Assembly (NCBI GenBank): GCA_022494885.1
Contig: JAGVSM010003509.1
Coordinates: 124,001-188,000, forward strand
Length of the DNA: 64,000 nucleotides
From: Micrasema longulum
Taxonomy: Eukaryota; Arthropoda; Insecta; Trichoptera; Brachycentridae
Direction: 5' to 3'
This document shows, in pieces, positions 33,577 through 45,013 of the stretch. The notes under the pieces are model-generated. The model was not told the DNA's origin, searched no databases, and saw only the letters and a program-made list of their open reading frames with translations. A program made the translations under genes and the position numbers. Each line of letters opens with the position of its first letter. Position 1 is the first letter of the stretch.

Positions 33577-34155
33577 TAGCTCAATCACAAATAACTATCG
33601 ACGTTCTAATAAGCGACGTGATAACAATTTCTCACCAAAGTTGCTTAACGTATTCGCGGTCACAATGCAACATCCGTGAACACCTAATATAAAATGTCAA
33701 AATATTTACGTTTCGCGACGTATAATCCTGCTACGCAATCACATATTTGAATTTCACCGGTGTAAATATGGAAAATATTCCAAAACTGCTATTTTTATTT
33801 ATTAATTATCGTGCTATTTATTGCATTTAGCCAGCGGTTGGCAAGCCAAATGTCAAAAAAAGCAGTCGCCATGGTAATTGTAATTTATTTTATTTTTTTG
33901 TATTTGATACTCCTCACTATTTTGTAAATGCAACACATTTTATTATTGTTTATAGTAAACGCTGATTTTCCGCCAATCAACTGTATTTATTAAGGAGGAA
34001 AACAAAAAATTAACCAACGCAAGCGTTGACTTAGAGATTATACACGCGTTGACTTATGGCTGCGATAACTTAAGCATGTTCATTATTGTTCATTGTGATC
34101 GCTCAAATGCTAAGCATGTTTTTAAGCACGTCGATAGTTATTTGTGATTGAGCTA
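33577..34155. mobile_element. TA-flanked MITE K with 28-bp perfect terminal inverted repeats
   Basis: Positions 33577-33604 and 34128-34155 are exact reverse complements, beginning TAGCTCAATCACAAATAACT and ending ATCGACGT. The outermost bases are TA on both sides, compatible with a Tc1/mariner-type TA target. There is no ORF inside. The interior has a repeated gcgttgactta (34021-34070). Confidence 0.8.
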
Positions 34156-34199
34156 CAGAGGTAGTATCTTTTATGGTTAGAAGAGTACAGGTAATAAAG

Positions 34200-34965
34200 A
34201 CAATAAATGATAACAGGTCGCAAAATGCCTTCTTCTCCTTTGCCGCTACTACCGGAGGTCGGCGACCATCATTCTGAATTCATCACACGCAACCGGCACA
34301 CCGAACTGTCTTATATTCCTCTTTTCCGTCCCATTCCTCACCTGCTTTCTATCTTTTCTTCCATTAAAAGTTGAAAAGGGGCATACTTCTCATTGGAGAA
34401 TATGTGACCAAAGTATGAGGCTTTTTTTCTTTTGACAGTGGTCAGTAACTCCCTCTCTTTGTTCATAATGCTTCAAACCGCTTCATTGGAGACACGATCA
34501 GTCCATGAGATTCGCAGCATTCTTCTGCAAGACCAAAGTTCAAATACCTCAATTTTGCTCGTCGTTGAAACATTGAGAGTTCAACCCACCACTTTATACA
34601 GGAAAACTGGCAATACGTAAGCTTTTATTACTCTCCATCTTATGCTTAGCCTCAGATCTCGGTTGCACAAGAGTTTATGCATTTTATAGAAGGTTGATCT
34701 CGCAATTTTAATTCTGGTTTTATTTCAGAATCCGTATCCACTCATCATTTAGCCATCATCCTGAATATTTAAAACGGGTAACCTGTTCTATTCCACTACC
34801 ATCCATAGTGAGATGGATGTTCATGCCTCTCCGTTTGCTGGCCACCATGGCTTTGGTTTTTAGAGCGTTCATTTTGAGTCCGAATTCCTTACCTTCATTA
34901 TTTACCTAATCGACAAGTTGCTGTGGATGATCAACAGTATCAGCTATAAATTATCAGTCGATATT
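34200..34965 (-). mobile_element. RTE-like LINE 3' fragment
   Basis: Minus-strand broken frames read MVASKRRGMNIHLTMDGSGI then EQVTRFKYSG, then WLNDEWIRI, EAKHKMESNKSLR and LVLQKNAANLMD. They end SHILQ, FGVPVACDEFRMMVADLR. This is the post-palm to C-terminal region of insect RTE-like LINEs. The tail side (34224-34236, cttcttctcc in plus reading) corresponds to a GAAGAAG ending like the fragment at 16310-16600. Multiple stops; dead copy. Confidence 0.7.
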
Positions 34966-34989
34966 ACTGACTTTGCATTATGTTCATGA

Positions 34990-35610
34990 TTTAACTATTT
35001 TGTTTTATTTTTATTTATTCAAATTTTTTGTTTACAATCTATAGTTAATAATAAAAATAATGTGACCTCACTGGAGTTTCCCGTACCGAGGACGCTTAAC
35101 ATTATCTTTTTTTTAAATTACATTTGAGAATAAACAAAGAAGACTAATTTAAAAAAACAAAGATAATTAACAAATATTCAGACAGTTTTAAAAACAAGGT
35201 ATTTATGTACATCTGTATTATTTATATTACAAAACACACAATGAAAATAACAAAAACCTAACATTAGCTATGCACTTGTGGAGCAGTTGATTCAATATTG
35301 GTAATGGCGAATGAGACAATTCATTTTACTTCTTCCTAGCTCCACTATTAATTTTTCAAAGCCTTTTTAAACATTTCTTGTTACTAATTGTGTTAATAGA
35401 TAGTGGAAGTAGGTTATAGATTTTAATTGAATAATACTCATAATCTCTTTGTCCAAAAGTCTATGGAAAAGGATCTTAAATATATATGATCCTCAGTGGC
35501 TCTTAACCTCCTAATGGAGGTATTTACAGAATACCAATCTATAGAACTATAACGGAATGAAGAAACTATCACTAATATGTAAGATAATACATTTATATAT
35601 ATATTGGTCC
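34990..35610 (-). mobile_element. LINE 3' fragment, C-terminal ORF and 3' UTR
   Basis: Reverse frames encode RRLRATEDHIYLRSFSIDFW then TKRL and, after a shift, YYSIKIYNLLPLSINTISNK then FKKALKN. The Y-LP motif and basic ending fit a CR1/Jockey-like ORF2 terminus. The 3' UTR contains agcgtcctcggtacgggaaa then ctcc in reverse. A related 3' end lies at 57320-57360. The poly-A side is at 34990-35040. Confidence 0.6.
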
Positions 35611-35864
35611 AAGTGCATGGAATCTCTTATTATTTTAATACATGTTATCGATTATATATTTTTTTAAAAATTATTATTGCTGTTGCCGACTGCTACTTGT
35701 TAAGACATTCAACCCTTCGGGTCTCACAAAATATATTTTGTTAATCACAGTGACCGAAATGTAATAAAAAAGAATTTGTCCCTCAAAATAATACTACTTG
35801 AACCCCACAAAATATTAAGATATATCAAATACCTGTCTACACAAAAAGTAAGGTTAGTGGGCGA

Positions 35865-37860
35865 GTAAAATTAGGGACAGACTATATAAAATAGCAAAAA
35901 TAACTCAAAATAATGAAGACTGGAATAAATTTAAATCGCAAAGAAACAAATACCTAATTGAATTAAAAAAGAGAAAAAATGAATACTTTAAAACAAAAAT
36001 TGAAGCTGAAAAGGAGAATCCAAAAAAAATGTGGAATACAATTAAATCATTGTTAAAAAGTAAAGAAAAACAAATAAATAAAAACATACATTTTCCTAAT
36101 GGAATAGAGGGATCTAATATATCTAATAAATTTAACAAATATTTTATAAGAAGCGTGGAAGAGATAAATGAGAATATAGAACATATAAATTATAATTTTA
36201 ACTTAGATGAAGAACAGGAAACCAAATTAACATTAAAAAAATTAACACAAAAAGATCTTTACGCAATAATTAAAACAATTAAATCAAAACCTAGTCCAGA
36301 TGGAATTACAATTAAATTATTGGAAAAGACTCTACCCATCATAGGAAATTACTTATTGGATATTATAAATGAATCGTTATTGCATGGAGTCTTCCCGAAA
36401 TCATGGAAAACATCATGTGTCATTCCAATAGCAAAAATAAAAAATTCAGTGAAGTGTGAAGAATACAGGCCCATAAACACCCTTCAAAAATATGAACAAT
36501 TATTGGAATATATTGTAAAGAATGAGTTAGTTAATTTTTTGGAACAATGGGAAGTATTATGCAAAGAACAATGTGGATTTCGAACCAATCAATCTTGTGA
36601 AATGGCTATTAACTTGGTTTTAGAAGATTGGAAAGAGGAAACCGATAAGAACATGTTCGTAATTGCAGTTTTCTTGGATTTTAAAAGAGCCTTCGAAACA
36701 ATAGACCGAGAAATAATTATTAAAAAATTGAAAAAAATGGGAATAAAAGGAAAAACTATAAAATGGTTTGAAGAGTACCTTGGCGATAGATACCAAATAA
36801 CGAAGGTGAATGATGAAATTTCCGAGCCCCTCAAAATTTCATTGGGAGTACCACAAGGATCGGTTCTCGGACCGGTTTTGTTTATTACATACATAAATGA
36901 TATTGTTGAAACATTAAAATATTCAAAAATAAGACTCTTTGCAGACGATGCCTTAATATACATATATCGGGAGAAAATTATAAAACAATTATGGACAGAC
37001 TAAATCATGATCTTAATAGTGTATCACTGTGGCTAAAAATTAATAAATTAAAATTAAATGTTAACAAAACTAAATATATGAATATAGGAAACAAAAGAAT
37101 AGAAATTACACCATCAATTATAATAGAAAATGAAAAACTTAATGAAGTCACTGAAATTAAATATTTAGGTGTAATGTTGGATTCAAAACTTACATTTCAC
37201 CAAAACGCTAAGATGGTAATAAATAAGATTGCAAAAAAAACATCAATTTTGGGAAGGATCAGAAGATTTATTGATAAGGACTCTTGCAAAACTATTTACA
37301 AAGCAATTATTGAACCACACGTTAACTACTGTAGTAGCATTTCATTTTTATCAAACAAAGAAAACATAGATAAACTAACTGTATTACAAAATAAAGCCTT
37401 TAGAATCATTTTGAAAAAAAACAGATATACGAGGGTAAAGTCGATGGTAAATGAAATGAAATTATTAACATATAAACAAAGAATATTTTACACCACAATG
37501 ATATTTGTTCATAAAATTATAAAATCTAATAAAAAAACAGAATTTTGGAAAAAATTGATCGGAACCAGCATGAACACAATCACAATACTAGAGAAAAGAA
37601 CAAAATTAGACTTCCATTTGGGAAAAAGGCAAAGTCACAAAATTCAATTTTATTTAAAGCAATTAAAAAGTAATACGAAATGGAAAAAAAATTTATGAAG
37701 AAAAAAACATATCAAAATTTAAAATAATGGTCAAGACATATGTGATAAACAATTTATAAATTAAATATATTTGCAATGTTATTATTAGAACACACATAAC
37801 AATATGTATGATATGTGTGCCCTATTTTAAGATTTAAATTTTAAAAAAATAAATAATTTT
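35865..37860 (+). mobile_element. Best-preserved LINE: reverse transcriptase to 3' end, 5' truncated
   Basis: Coding similarity begins near 35870 (DRLYKIAKI, then DWNKFKSQRNKYL), before the first methionine at 36029. It runs through the whole RT domain and the C-terminus to about 37759, then an AT-rich 3' UTR with an A-rich end near 37840-37880. The endonuclease domain is absent, so the copy is 5' truncated. Only two frame changes are visible in nearly 1.9 kb. This suggests a fairly recent insertion compared with the other LINE pieces. Confidence 0.85.
36029..37759 (+). pseudogene. LINE reverse transcriptase, two frameshifts
   Basis: Counting from the methionine at 36029, the RT landmarks are GFRTNQSC at about residues 183-190, motif A FLDFKRAFETID at 215-226, motif B GVPQGSVLGPVLF at 273-285, and FADDA at 304-308. 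The catalytic Asp pair and motif A Asp are intact. The frame shifts between about 36958 and 36976; the sequence then continues from NYKTIMDRLNHDLNSVSLWL and NKLKLNVNKTKYM. A second slip lies in the A-run at 37683-37691, after which the frame reads YEEKNISKFKIMVKTYVINN and L before a stop near 37759. It is probably CR1/Jockey-like; the clade is not certain. Confidence 0.8.
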
Positions 37861-38321
37861 TTTAATAATAATACCAATGAAAAACAAAAGAAAAACATTT
37901 TATTTTTCCTGCCCCATTGATAATTAGTCTCATAATTAAAGACGCGCGTGCCCAGTAGTTAAATATATAAAAACATAACAAATAAAAAAAATAATTACAA
38001 ATATATTTTTTTGCCCTCCATTTCTCTTTGTTGCAACCAATTAATATATTTTTAAATCGACATGATTTTTTGATTTAAAAGCTACCCTACGCCCTTTTTA
38101 GTAAAGCTCCTTGTCGTTTATATGTGTTGGATTAGACCTTACTTTAGTGTGTTTCTAGTTACGGACACTATAATATTTTATAGCTCCCAGAATCAAAACT
38201 CACAAATCTCAAAGCTTAATTTTTTTACGTTTTACAGGCGCTTATTTTTTAAGCACTATTCTGTTTGTTGGAATATTTCATTTAGCACTTACAAAACATC
38301 ATCACTATAGTTTCCTTACAG
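37860..38321. other. AT-rich sequence, no gene seen
   Basis: Nothing recognised between the LINE tail and the next SINE fragment. Confidence 0.4.
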
Positions 38322-38382
38322 TACATAATGGTGCATAGAGCACTGATTTGGTAAACCAAGTGCAGCGTATCTTAATTATTTT
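38322..38382 (-). repeat. SINE B tail fragment
   Basis: Plus-strand reading cataatggtgcatagagcac, ggtaaaccaagtgcagcgta, tcttaatta is the reverse of the SINE B 3' part. SINE C begins directly after it. Confidence 0.6.
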
Positions 38383-38495
38383 GGACCGGGTTGTTGATAC
38401 GTGGCTATCTAGAGTCACCAACTCGCGGACTACAGGTTCGAACCTTAATCTACACCAATTTGATTTCCATACTCTGATATTGAGTTCATAAAAAA
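38383..38495 (+). repeat. SINE C, copy 6 (decayed)
   Basis: accgggttgttgatacgtgg, caactcgcggactacaggtt, cgaacc, then a tgatttccatactctgatat body. The head is diverged in the D-arm. Confidence 0.65.
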
Positions 38496-38709
38496 AATAA
38501 TCTTTCTTCTTGTTGTTTAGTTAGCAGATCGTATTTAATAAAAAAATGTCATTATTAGTTTTTTTTGTAAAGGACCTTAATCGCCAAGCCATATAATATG
38601 AGTCCTAACTAACAATATATAGTATTTACTGTGTCTTTTTGGTACCTTTATTTTAATACAATACGTTCATTTTAAAGAAAAAAAAAATTCTTTTTTAAAG
38701 GAATAACCC

Positions 38710-38907
38710 ACTAAGCCTCTATTTTGCGGCTTGTCAGCAGGTAGGATAGAGGATTTGGAAGGAAGTAATGAAAAATACACCACAACACCCAGACCAATTG
38801 AGGAAAAAATCTTTCTTGGATTTTTTTCTTGCAACTGGCGGGAATCGAACCCGCGACGCCAGTTTCACAGTCAGTCGTCTAACCAAGTAAGCCACGGTGC
38901 CTGCCAT
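38710..38907 (-). repeat. SINE D, copy 3 (best copy)
   Basis: In reverse it has a full tRNA-like head: GGCAGGCACCGTGGCTTACT, TGGTTAGACGACTGACTGTG, GGTTCGATTCCCGCC. The body ends at cctgctgacaagccgc. The A-box and B-box regions look intact. Confidence 0.8.
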
Positions 38908-38982
38908 TAATATAGTTTAAAAAAAAAAATATATAATAATATAAGTAATAACTCGTTCAAAATAACCCTTAAAATTGAAATG

Positions 38983-39554
38983 TAGGGGAAACGTATCCAA
39001 AATAACCCCTCTAAGGGAGAATTAATATAATATATAAAAAAGGTTTTTTTTAAATAATTAGAGTAGTTTCTAAGAGTGTTACTATTTTTCTATCCATCAC
39101 AATTCATTAAACTGAGTTATTATTCAATATTTTATTTATTTACCTATTTTCGCAAAACCCTACCAAAGGATCATTTAGGAGTTATTGTTGTCAATAAAAC
39201 CACTATAATATATTAATAAACTGACATTTGAATAATGAAGAATATATGTATTTTTTTATAATACTCTTTGTGTAGCACAAATAATGTGCTGTATTACAAT
39301 TTTAAATGATGTTTAAAAATGACTTACCTTAGATCAGACAGGTGAAAATTTCATTTTTTTTCATTTATTTCCTTTTTTTCATTTTTTTTCAAATTTCGTT
39401 ATCATTGCATGCGTCTCTCCGCTATTACTGTCAAATGTTTAAAACTTTGTTTTGTATATGTTTTGGAATAAAACAATAGATGAAATTAGTAGTTTTGCTA
39501 AAATCTCAAGGGATTGTTTTACCTCGAGTGATCATTTTGGACACGTTTCCCCTA
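38983..39554. mobile_element. TA-flanked MITE N
   Basis: The left end reads TAGGGGAAACGTATCCAAAA then TAACCCCTC. The right end in reverse complement reads TAGGGGAAACGTGTCCAAAA then TGATCACTC. There is TA at both outer edges (38983-38984 and 39553-39554). No ORF is inside. It is consistent with a Tc1/mariner-type non-autonomous element, different from the element at 33577. Confidence 0.75.
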
Positions 39555-39959
39555 TTGTACAATATTTTGTATAATATGTATATATGTAGATGAGTGGACG
39601 AGGTGAAAAAAATACCTCGTCCTAGGACGAGGAAAATTTAGAGTGGACTGTATTGTTAGGAAGGAAGGTTGCGCTACTCCACTTACCTGCTGATGATGAA
39701 GCGTGACGTGTGCTGGAACCCTTGTGAAGCTGGAGGTCGTGAGAAGCTGGCACAGCTGTATGGAGCTGGCAATCTAAAAGGACGCAGGCACAGCTCGCTT
39801 GAGGAAAGGTTAGTTGAGCACTTCACTTGTTTGATGTTAGATTAGTACTGGTAATATAATGTTTATTACGGCACTCACGCGTAGAATTATTGTTGCATGG
39901 AGTGCGCTAGGAAATAGGAAGGACGGGTAGGTAGATATGGATTTGGTTGAGAATTGGCC
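39555..39959. other. Unassigned, less AT-rich
   Basis: This contains the perfect 18-bp palindrome CCTCGTCCTAGGACGAGG at 39615-39632, and a GC-richer stretch (39660-39800, with repeated gaagctgg / gagaagctgg motifs). I recognise no frame. Confidence 0.4.
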
Positions 39960-40213
39960 CGAACAATATAAAGTACCACATAGATGAACAAAATTGCAGA
40001 ACTTTGTCATAGCGTCTAGTAGACAGAATTATTTTGTAAATTCTCCAACCGTCAAACTACACCAGCTAGGAAACGAGAATGGGGAAATTGTTATTTATTT
40101 CTCGCGAAAAAATTCTTACGACAGTAAAATCAAAAGAACTTTGATTATTTTAATTCTGTAAAAATCACCCCGACTTTTTCTGTTTTGCTTGTCTACACTT
40201 AAATAAGACCCTC
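39960..40213 (+). repeat. Repeat G, copy 2 (interrupted by a LINE)
   Basis: It matches the copy at 17315-17600, ending in gcttgtctacacttaaataa. The repeat resumes after the inserted LINE at 40772. See the LINE entry for the duplicated target. Confidence 0.65.
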
Positions 40214-40771
40214 AAAAAACAATAAAACAAAATACGCAGCAGCGTTGGGAGGATCATTACCGCGCTTCTTCTACAGGTAAAATCACTAAAATGTTTTTCC
40301 CAACGCTGGCCTGATGCAGCAAACTTCCGTCATCATCACCAAAGTACTTTCGAAACGACCCAACTTTTTACCGGACACGGAGCTATGAAAAGTTATCTAT
40401 ATAGGTTTAAATTAAGGAATGATGACTATTGTCCATGCGATGATATTTCTTCACAGAGTATAGAACATCTGTTATTTCAGTGCCCATTTTTCAGTTTGCA
40501 ACGCCATAATCTTGAAGCAGAATGCAGGAAAGATGGAATATCCTTAACAGATATCCACACTGTAGTTAAAAGTAGTTATCACGCGCCATTGTTCTTGAAC
40601 TTTGCAACAATGGTGATTGGACTCATAAAGGTAATAAACCAAAATCAGTGATCGAACATCCCATTTCCAAGACAAAAAAAACGATTTTTTCCGAGTACCT
40701 TAGCCTTGTACATGACACGTAAGGCTACTAAATACAGGGGTCCAAATATATATTTTAAAAAAATATTAAAA
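40214..40771 (+). mobile_element. LINE 3' fragment, RNase H-type C-terminus, with exact target duplication
   Basis: The segment aaataagaccctc occurs at 40201-40213 and 40772-40784, a 13-bp direct duplication bracketing the insert. The insert encodes WEDHYRASSTGKITKMFFP, then after a frame slip LFTGHGAMKSYLYRFKLRND, then DYCPC and SIEHLLFQCPFF. The TGHG, YLYRF and CPC...EHLLF-CP motifs mark the end of R1/I/LOA-type LINE ORF2, downstream of RNase H. A short 3' UTR and A-rich tail follow. Confidence 0.85.
40385..40651 (+). pseudogene. LINE ORF2 C-terminal zinc-knuckle region (88 aa)
   Basis: It opens at MKSYLYRFKLRND. It carries the Cys-His knuckle CPCDD...SIEHLLFQC (C-x-C, then H and C) typical of this LINE group, and ends at a stop at 40649-40651. 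The frame upstream of 40385 is continuous from LFTGHGA, so the methionine is not a true start. It is a remnant of a much longer protein. Confidence 0.8.
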
Positions 40772-40964
40772 AAATAAGACCCTCGGTTAAGTTCTTTTTT
40801 TTGCTTTTAATTATGAACCTACTTACTTATATGCAGTATTGTATCTTTATAGGTAATTAAAGCAAAATGGTAATTTTATATTTTATTATTATTCTTATTG
40901 TTGTTTATCATAAAGGCACCAATTTATTTCATTATTGTACTCTAGAACTTTTTCATTTTAATTT

Positions 40965-41290
40965 AATACTACTACTACCATCACGCCATTTCCCCGTATG
41001 GAGATGGTTTGACGATAGGAGATGGTTTAGAACGAATATATGACAAAATAATGGTGAAACAAGTAAATATGGTAAAAATGAACGGTAACGTGAGACGAAG
41101 ACGACCAGGGAAGACGTGGCATGATCAGATAAATAAAAAAATTAGGTCTGGTCATGTCAAAAGCAGGCAGAACCGAAGGGCATGTATCAATGTGGAAGAA
41201 GCCAGAAATCTATGCCAGGATAGACGTGTGTGGCGGTCCATTCTCTCTGCCCACCCTTACGAAACCCACCCAAACCACCCGTAGGGTTCG
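40965..41290 (+). mobile_element. LINE 3' fragment, same family as 20480-21740, with inverted junction
   Basis: Positions 41025-41280 encode a TV-, GNVRRRRPGKTWHDQINKKI, then RSGHVKSRQNRRACINVEEA and RNLCQDRRVWRSILSAHPY. This is the intact-frame version of the C-terminus seen broken at 21480-21720. Immediately upstream, 40967-40998 (actactaccatcacgccatt then tccccgta) looks like the reversed 3' terminus of the same family (compare 21712-21745). This suggests an inverted rearrangement at insertion. Confidence 0.65.
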
Positions 41291-43539
41291 TCATCCATTC
41301 TTTCTACACCACCAAACCATCTCAGAGACCCTTTCTTAATATTATCAATTTTACCTGACTCAAATAATAATAATATTTAAGGGTTGTAATAAAAAAAAAA
41401 TATGTTACTTAAAAAAAAAATGTCTCGTTGAGAAAAAAAAAAAATTCGAGCGAGGTATATATAACTTGAACCCATTTGTTTTAATTTTGGTGCTTATTTT
41501 AAAATTTGAAAAAAAACAGACGAAACTTATATATCAATAATAGTGCAGATAATTACAAAGTATGTACTTTTGTTGTAAAAAATGAAAATTTATTAGTTAC
41601 TATGATTATACGACAGCAGAATTCTACGAGTTACCAAGTATAAAGACAGTGAAATCTTTTGTTTTGTGAATAGCCGCCACTATGTGGCACTTAACTGAAC
41701 TGAATGAAAAAAATATATTTATTATTTTATCATCATAATATTGGTTGCGCAGGTGATTAGTGGGGTTAAGTAATTTGTGGCTGGATGGACCGTAAATTGA
41801 TCAAGGTCCACCTAACCTACATCTCACTCTGTGATTTCCTAACTTTCATTCCAAAAGTATTTATTTATTTATCATTTTCATCGCTATGGCCATGGGCAGC
41901 AACGGTTGCTGTGAAAACAATTTTCCAAATCCATAGCAACCAATTTCAACAACCTTTGCTTTTTTCTTCTGCATAATTGTCTGCTAACAACCGCATGTTT
42001 TGATAATTCTTCTGCTCGCATCCGCTTGCCCTTTTAATCATCTGTCCACATCCGCATACTTTTTCATCTTCTGACCGCCACCGCATTCATAGATGTATAT
42101 TCATCCACGCCATCATTCAGTGAAAAAGTTAAGTTCAGTGATAGCTAACAAAACAAAGCACTATGCGAAAGAAAGGACTTGGAGATTTTAGCATCCGGAT
42201 TCTTGCCCCTGGTCCATTTTCCTGACATCCCAAATGTAGGATTTTTGTTTGCTGTAGTTCGTTCGGCTGCAGACTGTTTTTATCCGCATATACCATATTC
42301 GCGCACCGCATTTTTCTTTCCCCACAAAATTAACATTGATCAACAATTCAATCAAATAATATCACGCAAATAATAAATAATTCTAGCATAAGTAACAAGT
42401 GGCCAATATGCCAGTATACATTACTAAATATTTTTTAGTAAAGACGGTAGTTATTCATGTCTATGCAAAAGGTAACACTACTTCTATAGCTTTACCAAGC
42501 GTACTGGCACCGCTGGCGTTAGCTCGAATTACTGTAAACTTTGTTGTCTTCTGAAACCGTGAACTGAATGGTTTATACGACCCGACGCAGTAACGTCCAT
42601 ACTTTAAAGCCAATAAAAAATATTACTAGAACTTGTACAACAGTTAAAAAGTTTATTATGATAAGTGAATATTAATTTATGTTAATTTAAATAATTTTCA
42701 TTGCTTTCAGTAGATTATAATATTTTTGTTCTTTGTATTAAAATATTTTAAGAAAAACACTTTTTTACAAACACGCATGAAAGCTTTTTGAAATTATTTT
42801 TTTATTTTCTATTCAGTTTATACTTTTGAAATCCTATTTAAACCCTAGAAGTTGGAAAAAACTGAATTTTTCAATGATTTAGTTAAAATTTAATTTGTTA
42901 AGGGCAAATAAGTTTTGGTTTTTCGTTACAATAGATAAAAAAATCTACGTTTACTTTGTCAAATTTATATTTAATGCACGCATCAAATTAAAGCTACAAA
43001 AGTCAGTTTATGACCAATGTGAAAATTATAGAAGTAAAGTTTTTTAAAAACTTTTTTAATCAAATTGAATGGTTGTACTCTTGTTTGTACGTATTTTAAA
43101 GATATTCTCAATTAATTTTTCAAAATTGCAAATTGCTAGAAAATTAGGATTATTTTGATAATGGTTATTTTATGTTAGAAAACGTCAATCCAGTTTTGGT
43201 AAAGAAGAATGTGAGTCTCGAATCTCTGGGTCTATAATCTAGCAAAGAATGGACAATTTGTTTCAACGTAATGTTTTCTTCCACTTTAAATGCCATATTA
43301 ACTAACGCAACTTTTATTTTAACCCATTAAAATACGAATTTTAATACTAAGTTGATATGAATATCATTCTCTAACTGTAGACATGGGAATTAACCTACTG
43401 AAACGATCCCATTGAAAGCGTATTTACACATGGACAACACAATATTGTTTTGTCACAGAACTCTATCATTTTCCACGTGTTAACAGCAATTTAAATTTTT
43501 AAAAAAATTCTGAGACATTGTCCCGAGGTAGACAGACAA
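41291..43539. other. No supported gene
   Basis: AT-rich with short frames (41785-41976, 42179-42373) that lack domains. The region 41990-42080 has three or more ccgcat-containing segments, loosely repeated. Nothing else recognised. Confidence 0.35.
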
Positions 43540-43910
43540 GCTATCTCCACGGAACAATGACTACCCCCATAACCGCGCGCGGCTGCATGTTCCTCACTTG
43601 AACACACTGACAGGACAATGGTGATTTGCTCGACGCGTGCACTCCGCTCCCGCGCAATTTTTTGGCTGAAAAAAATATTTTTATTTCATTCATTCGAAAA
43701 ATTCCGATACACCTTGGTAAAAAATAAATAGTATTTTTCGAGAACTCGCTCGTAATAAACGCCGTTGTGTATTCATTTTCGCATCGTTCACGTGCGAACT
43801 GCGGCCGATTTCCGTATTGTCCCAGCGTTCCATCCTGAGCGGTCCAGACTGTCCATGGAGCTGGGATAAGACAAAATTATCATATTTAGTATATTGCCAC
43901 ATGTAAGCGA
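43540..43910. promoter_or_regulatory. CpG-richer patch, possible promoter or exon
   Basis: Blocks such as aaccgcgcgcggctgcatg (43572) and cgacgcgtgcactccgctcc then cgcgc (43632) stand out from AT-rich flanks. A 70-codon minus-strand frame (43690-43902) lies beside it, without a recognisable domain. The patch could be a host promoter or first exon. There is no TATA box or splice structure I can defend. Confidence 0.25.
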
Positions 43911-44229
43911 TACTTAAGACTCGAACTGGTTCTTCAGTGACAGCAGTTTATCGTTTAGCCAAGGATTGGAGGAGTGTAGCTGACAACTAGAGGAGGTTGA
44001 GCTGAAGATTAAAGAGTTATTACAGATTGATGAAAATAGAAAAGCAATTACAAATTAATTTTAAAAATGTATTTATAATTTTTTTATTAATAAATTTCAT
44101 AAAGGGTACATTTTTTTTCAAAATTCTATACATATCTACTTTTACACATCTAGTAAATGTTATCACTGTAACTCTCCAAAAAAGAGACTAACTCTTGTGC
44201 TTGGAGAGTAACTTACACTGTTGAAGTTG

Positions 44230-44775
44230 TTTATTGTTTATTATTAGAGTTTATATAATTTTAAATACGAGTACATGAGAAAAAAATGAAAACATAAGAT
44301 ATATAAAGAAAAAACATAAAATACATACATACATACATACATTCATACTAATTAAAATTTAATGCAGTTTTTACACGTGTTCAAAAAATTTATTTAGATT
44401 TACTTTAAATTTATTTATTGGTATATTATATTTAATAGTTTTTATTTCATTGAGAAGATTATTATAAATTTTTACACCTTTGAAGACAAAGCTATTTTGA
44501 CCATGACTTGTGTGGAACTTAGGAATAATAATATTATATTGGTATCTGAGTGATTTATCTCAAATTCCTTTATTTTTTCTTTTTTATAAATTTGTATTAT
44601 GGAATTTATTTTATAAACAGTGTCTACTGAATGAACCTTAAATATTTTAAATAGACTTTCCGTATTGAACGTTGAAGGTTTTTTAAGAATTACTTTAATA
44701 ATTAATCTTTGTACTTTTTTAAGAGGGTTTAATATTTCGGCGTATGAATCACCCCACCCTACAATACCATATTGT
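44230..44775 (-). mobile_element. LINE 3' fragment (reverse transcriptase thumb to C-terminus)
   Basis: Reverse frames from 44772 read IVGWGDSYAEILNPLKKVQR, then LIIKVILKKPSTFNTESLFK and IFKVHSVDTVYKINSIIQI. The IVGWGG---ILKPL--VQ motif lies just past the RT thumb in CR1/Jockey-like LINEs. It is also seen on the plus strand at 56630-56690. Further stops follow, and the 3' end is near 44230. Confidence 0.65.
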
Positions 44776-45013
44776 TACAAAGATTGTACAATTGAGTAAT
44801 AAGCTATTTTTTAAATATTGATTTTTTAAACATTCCTTAATCTTATAAATATGTATATGGATCTTCTAATTCGTATAATTTTAAAATATGTAATATATGT
44901 ATAAAAATTATAAACTAGAGCCGCTACTGCCTTTTGCAAACGTAGAATGAACCCAAAGCGCACCCCGCCGTACAATAACTTCGCAATACGAGTGCAAAAA
45001 AGCGAGATGAATT

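Noticed and set aside
36589..36963. 124-aa minus-strand frame
   Set aside because: Shadow of the plus-strand LINE reverse transcriptase. The same applies to the minus-strand frame at 35905-36138.
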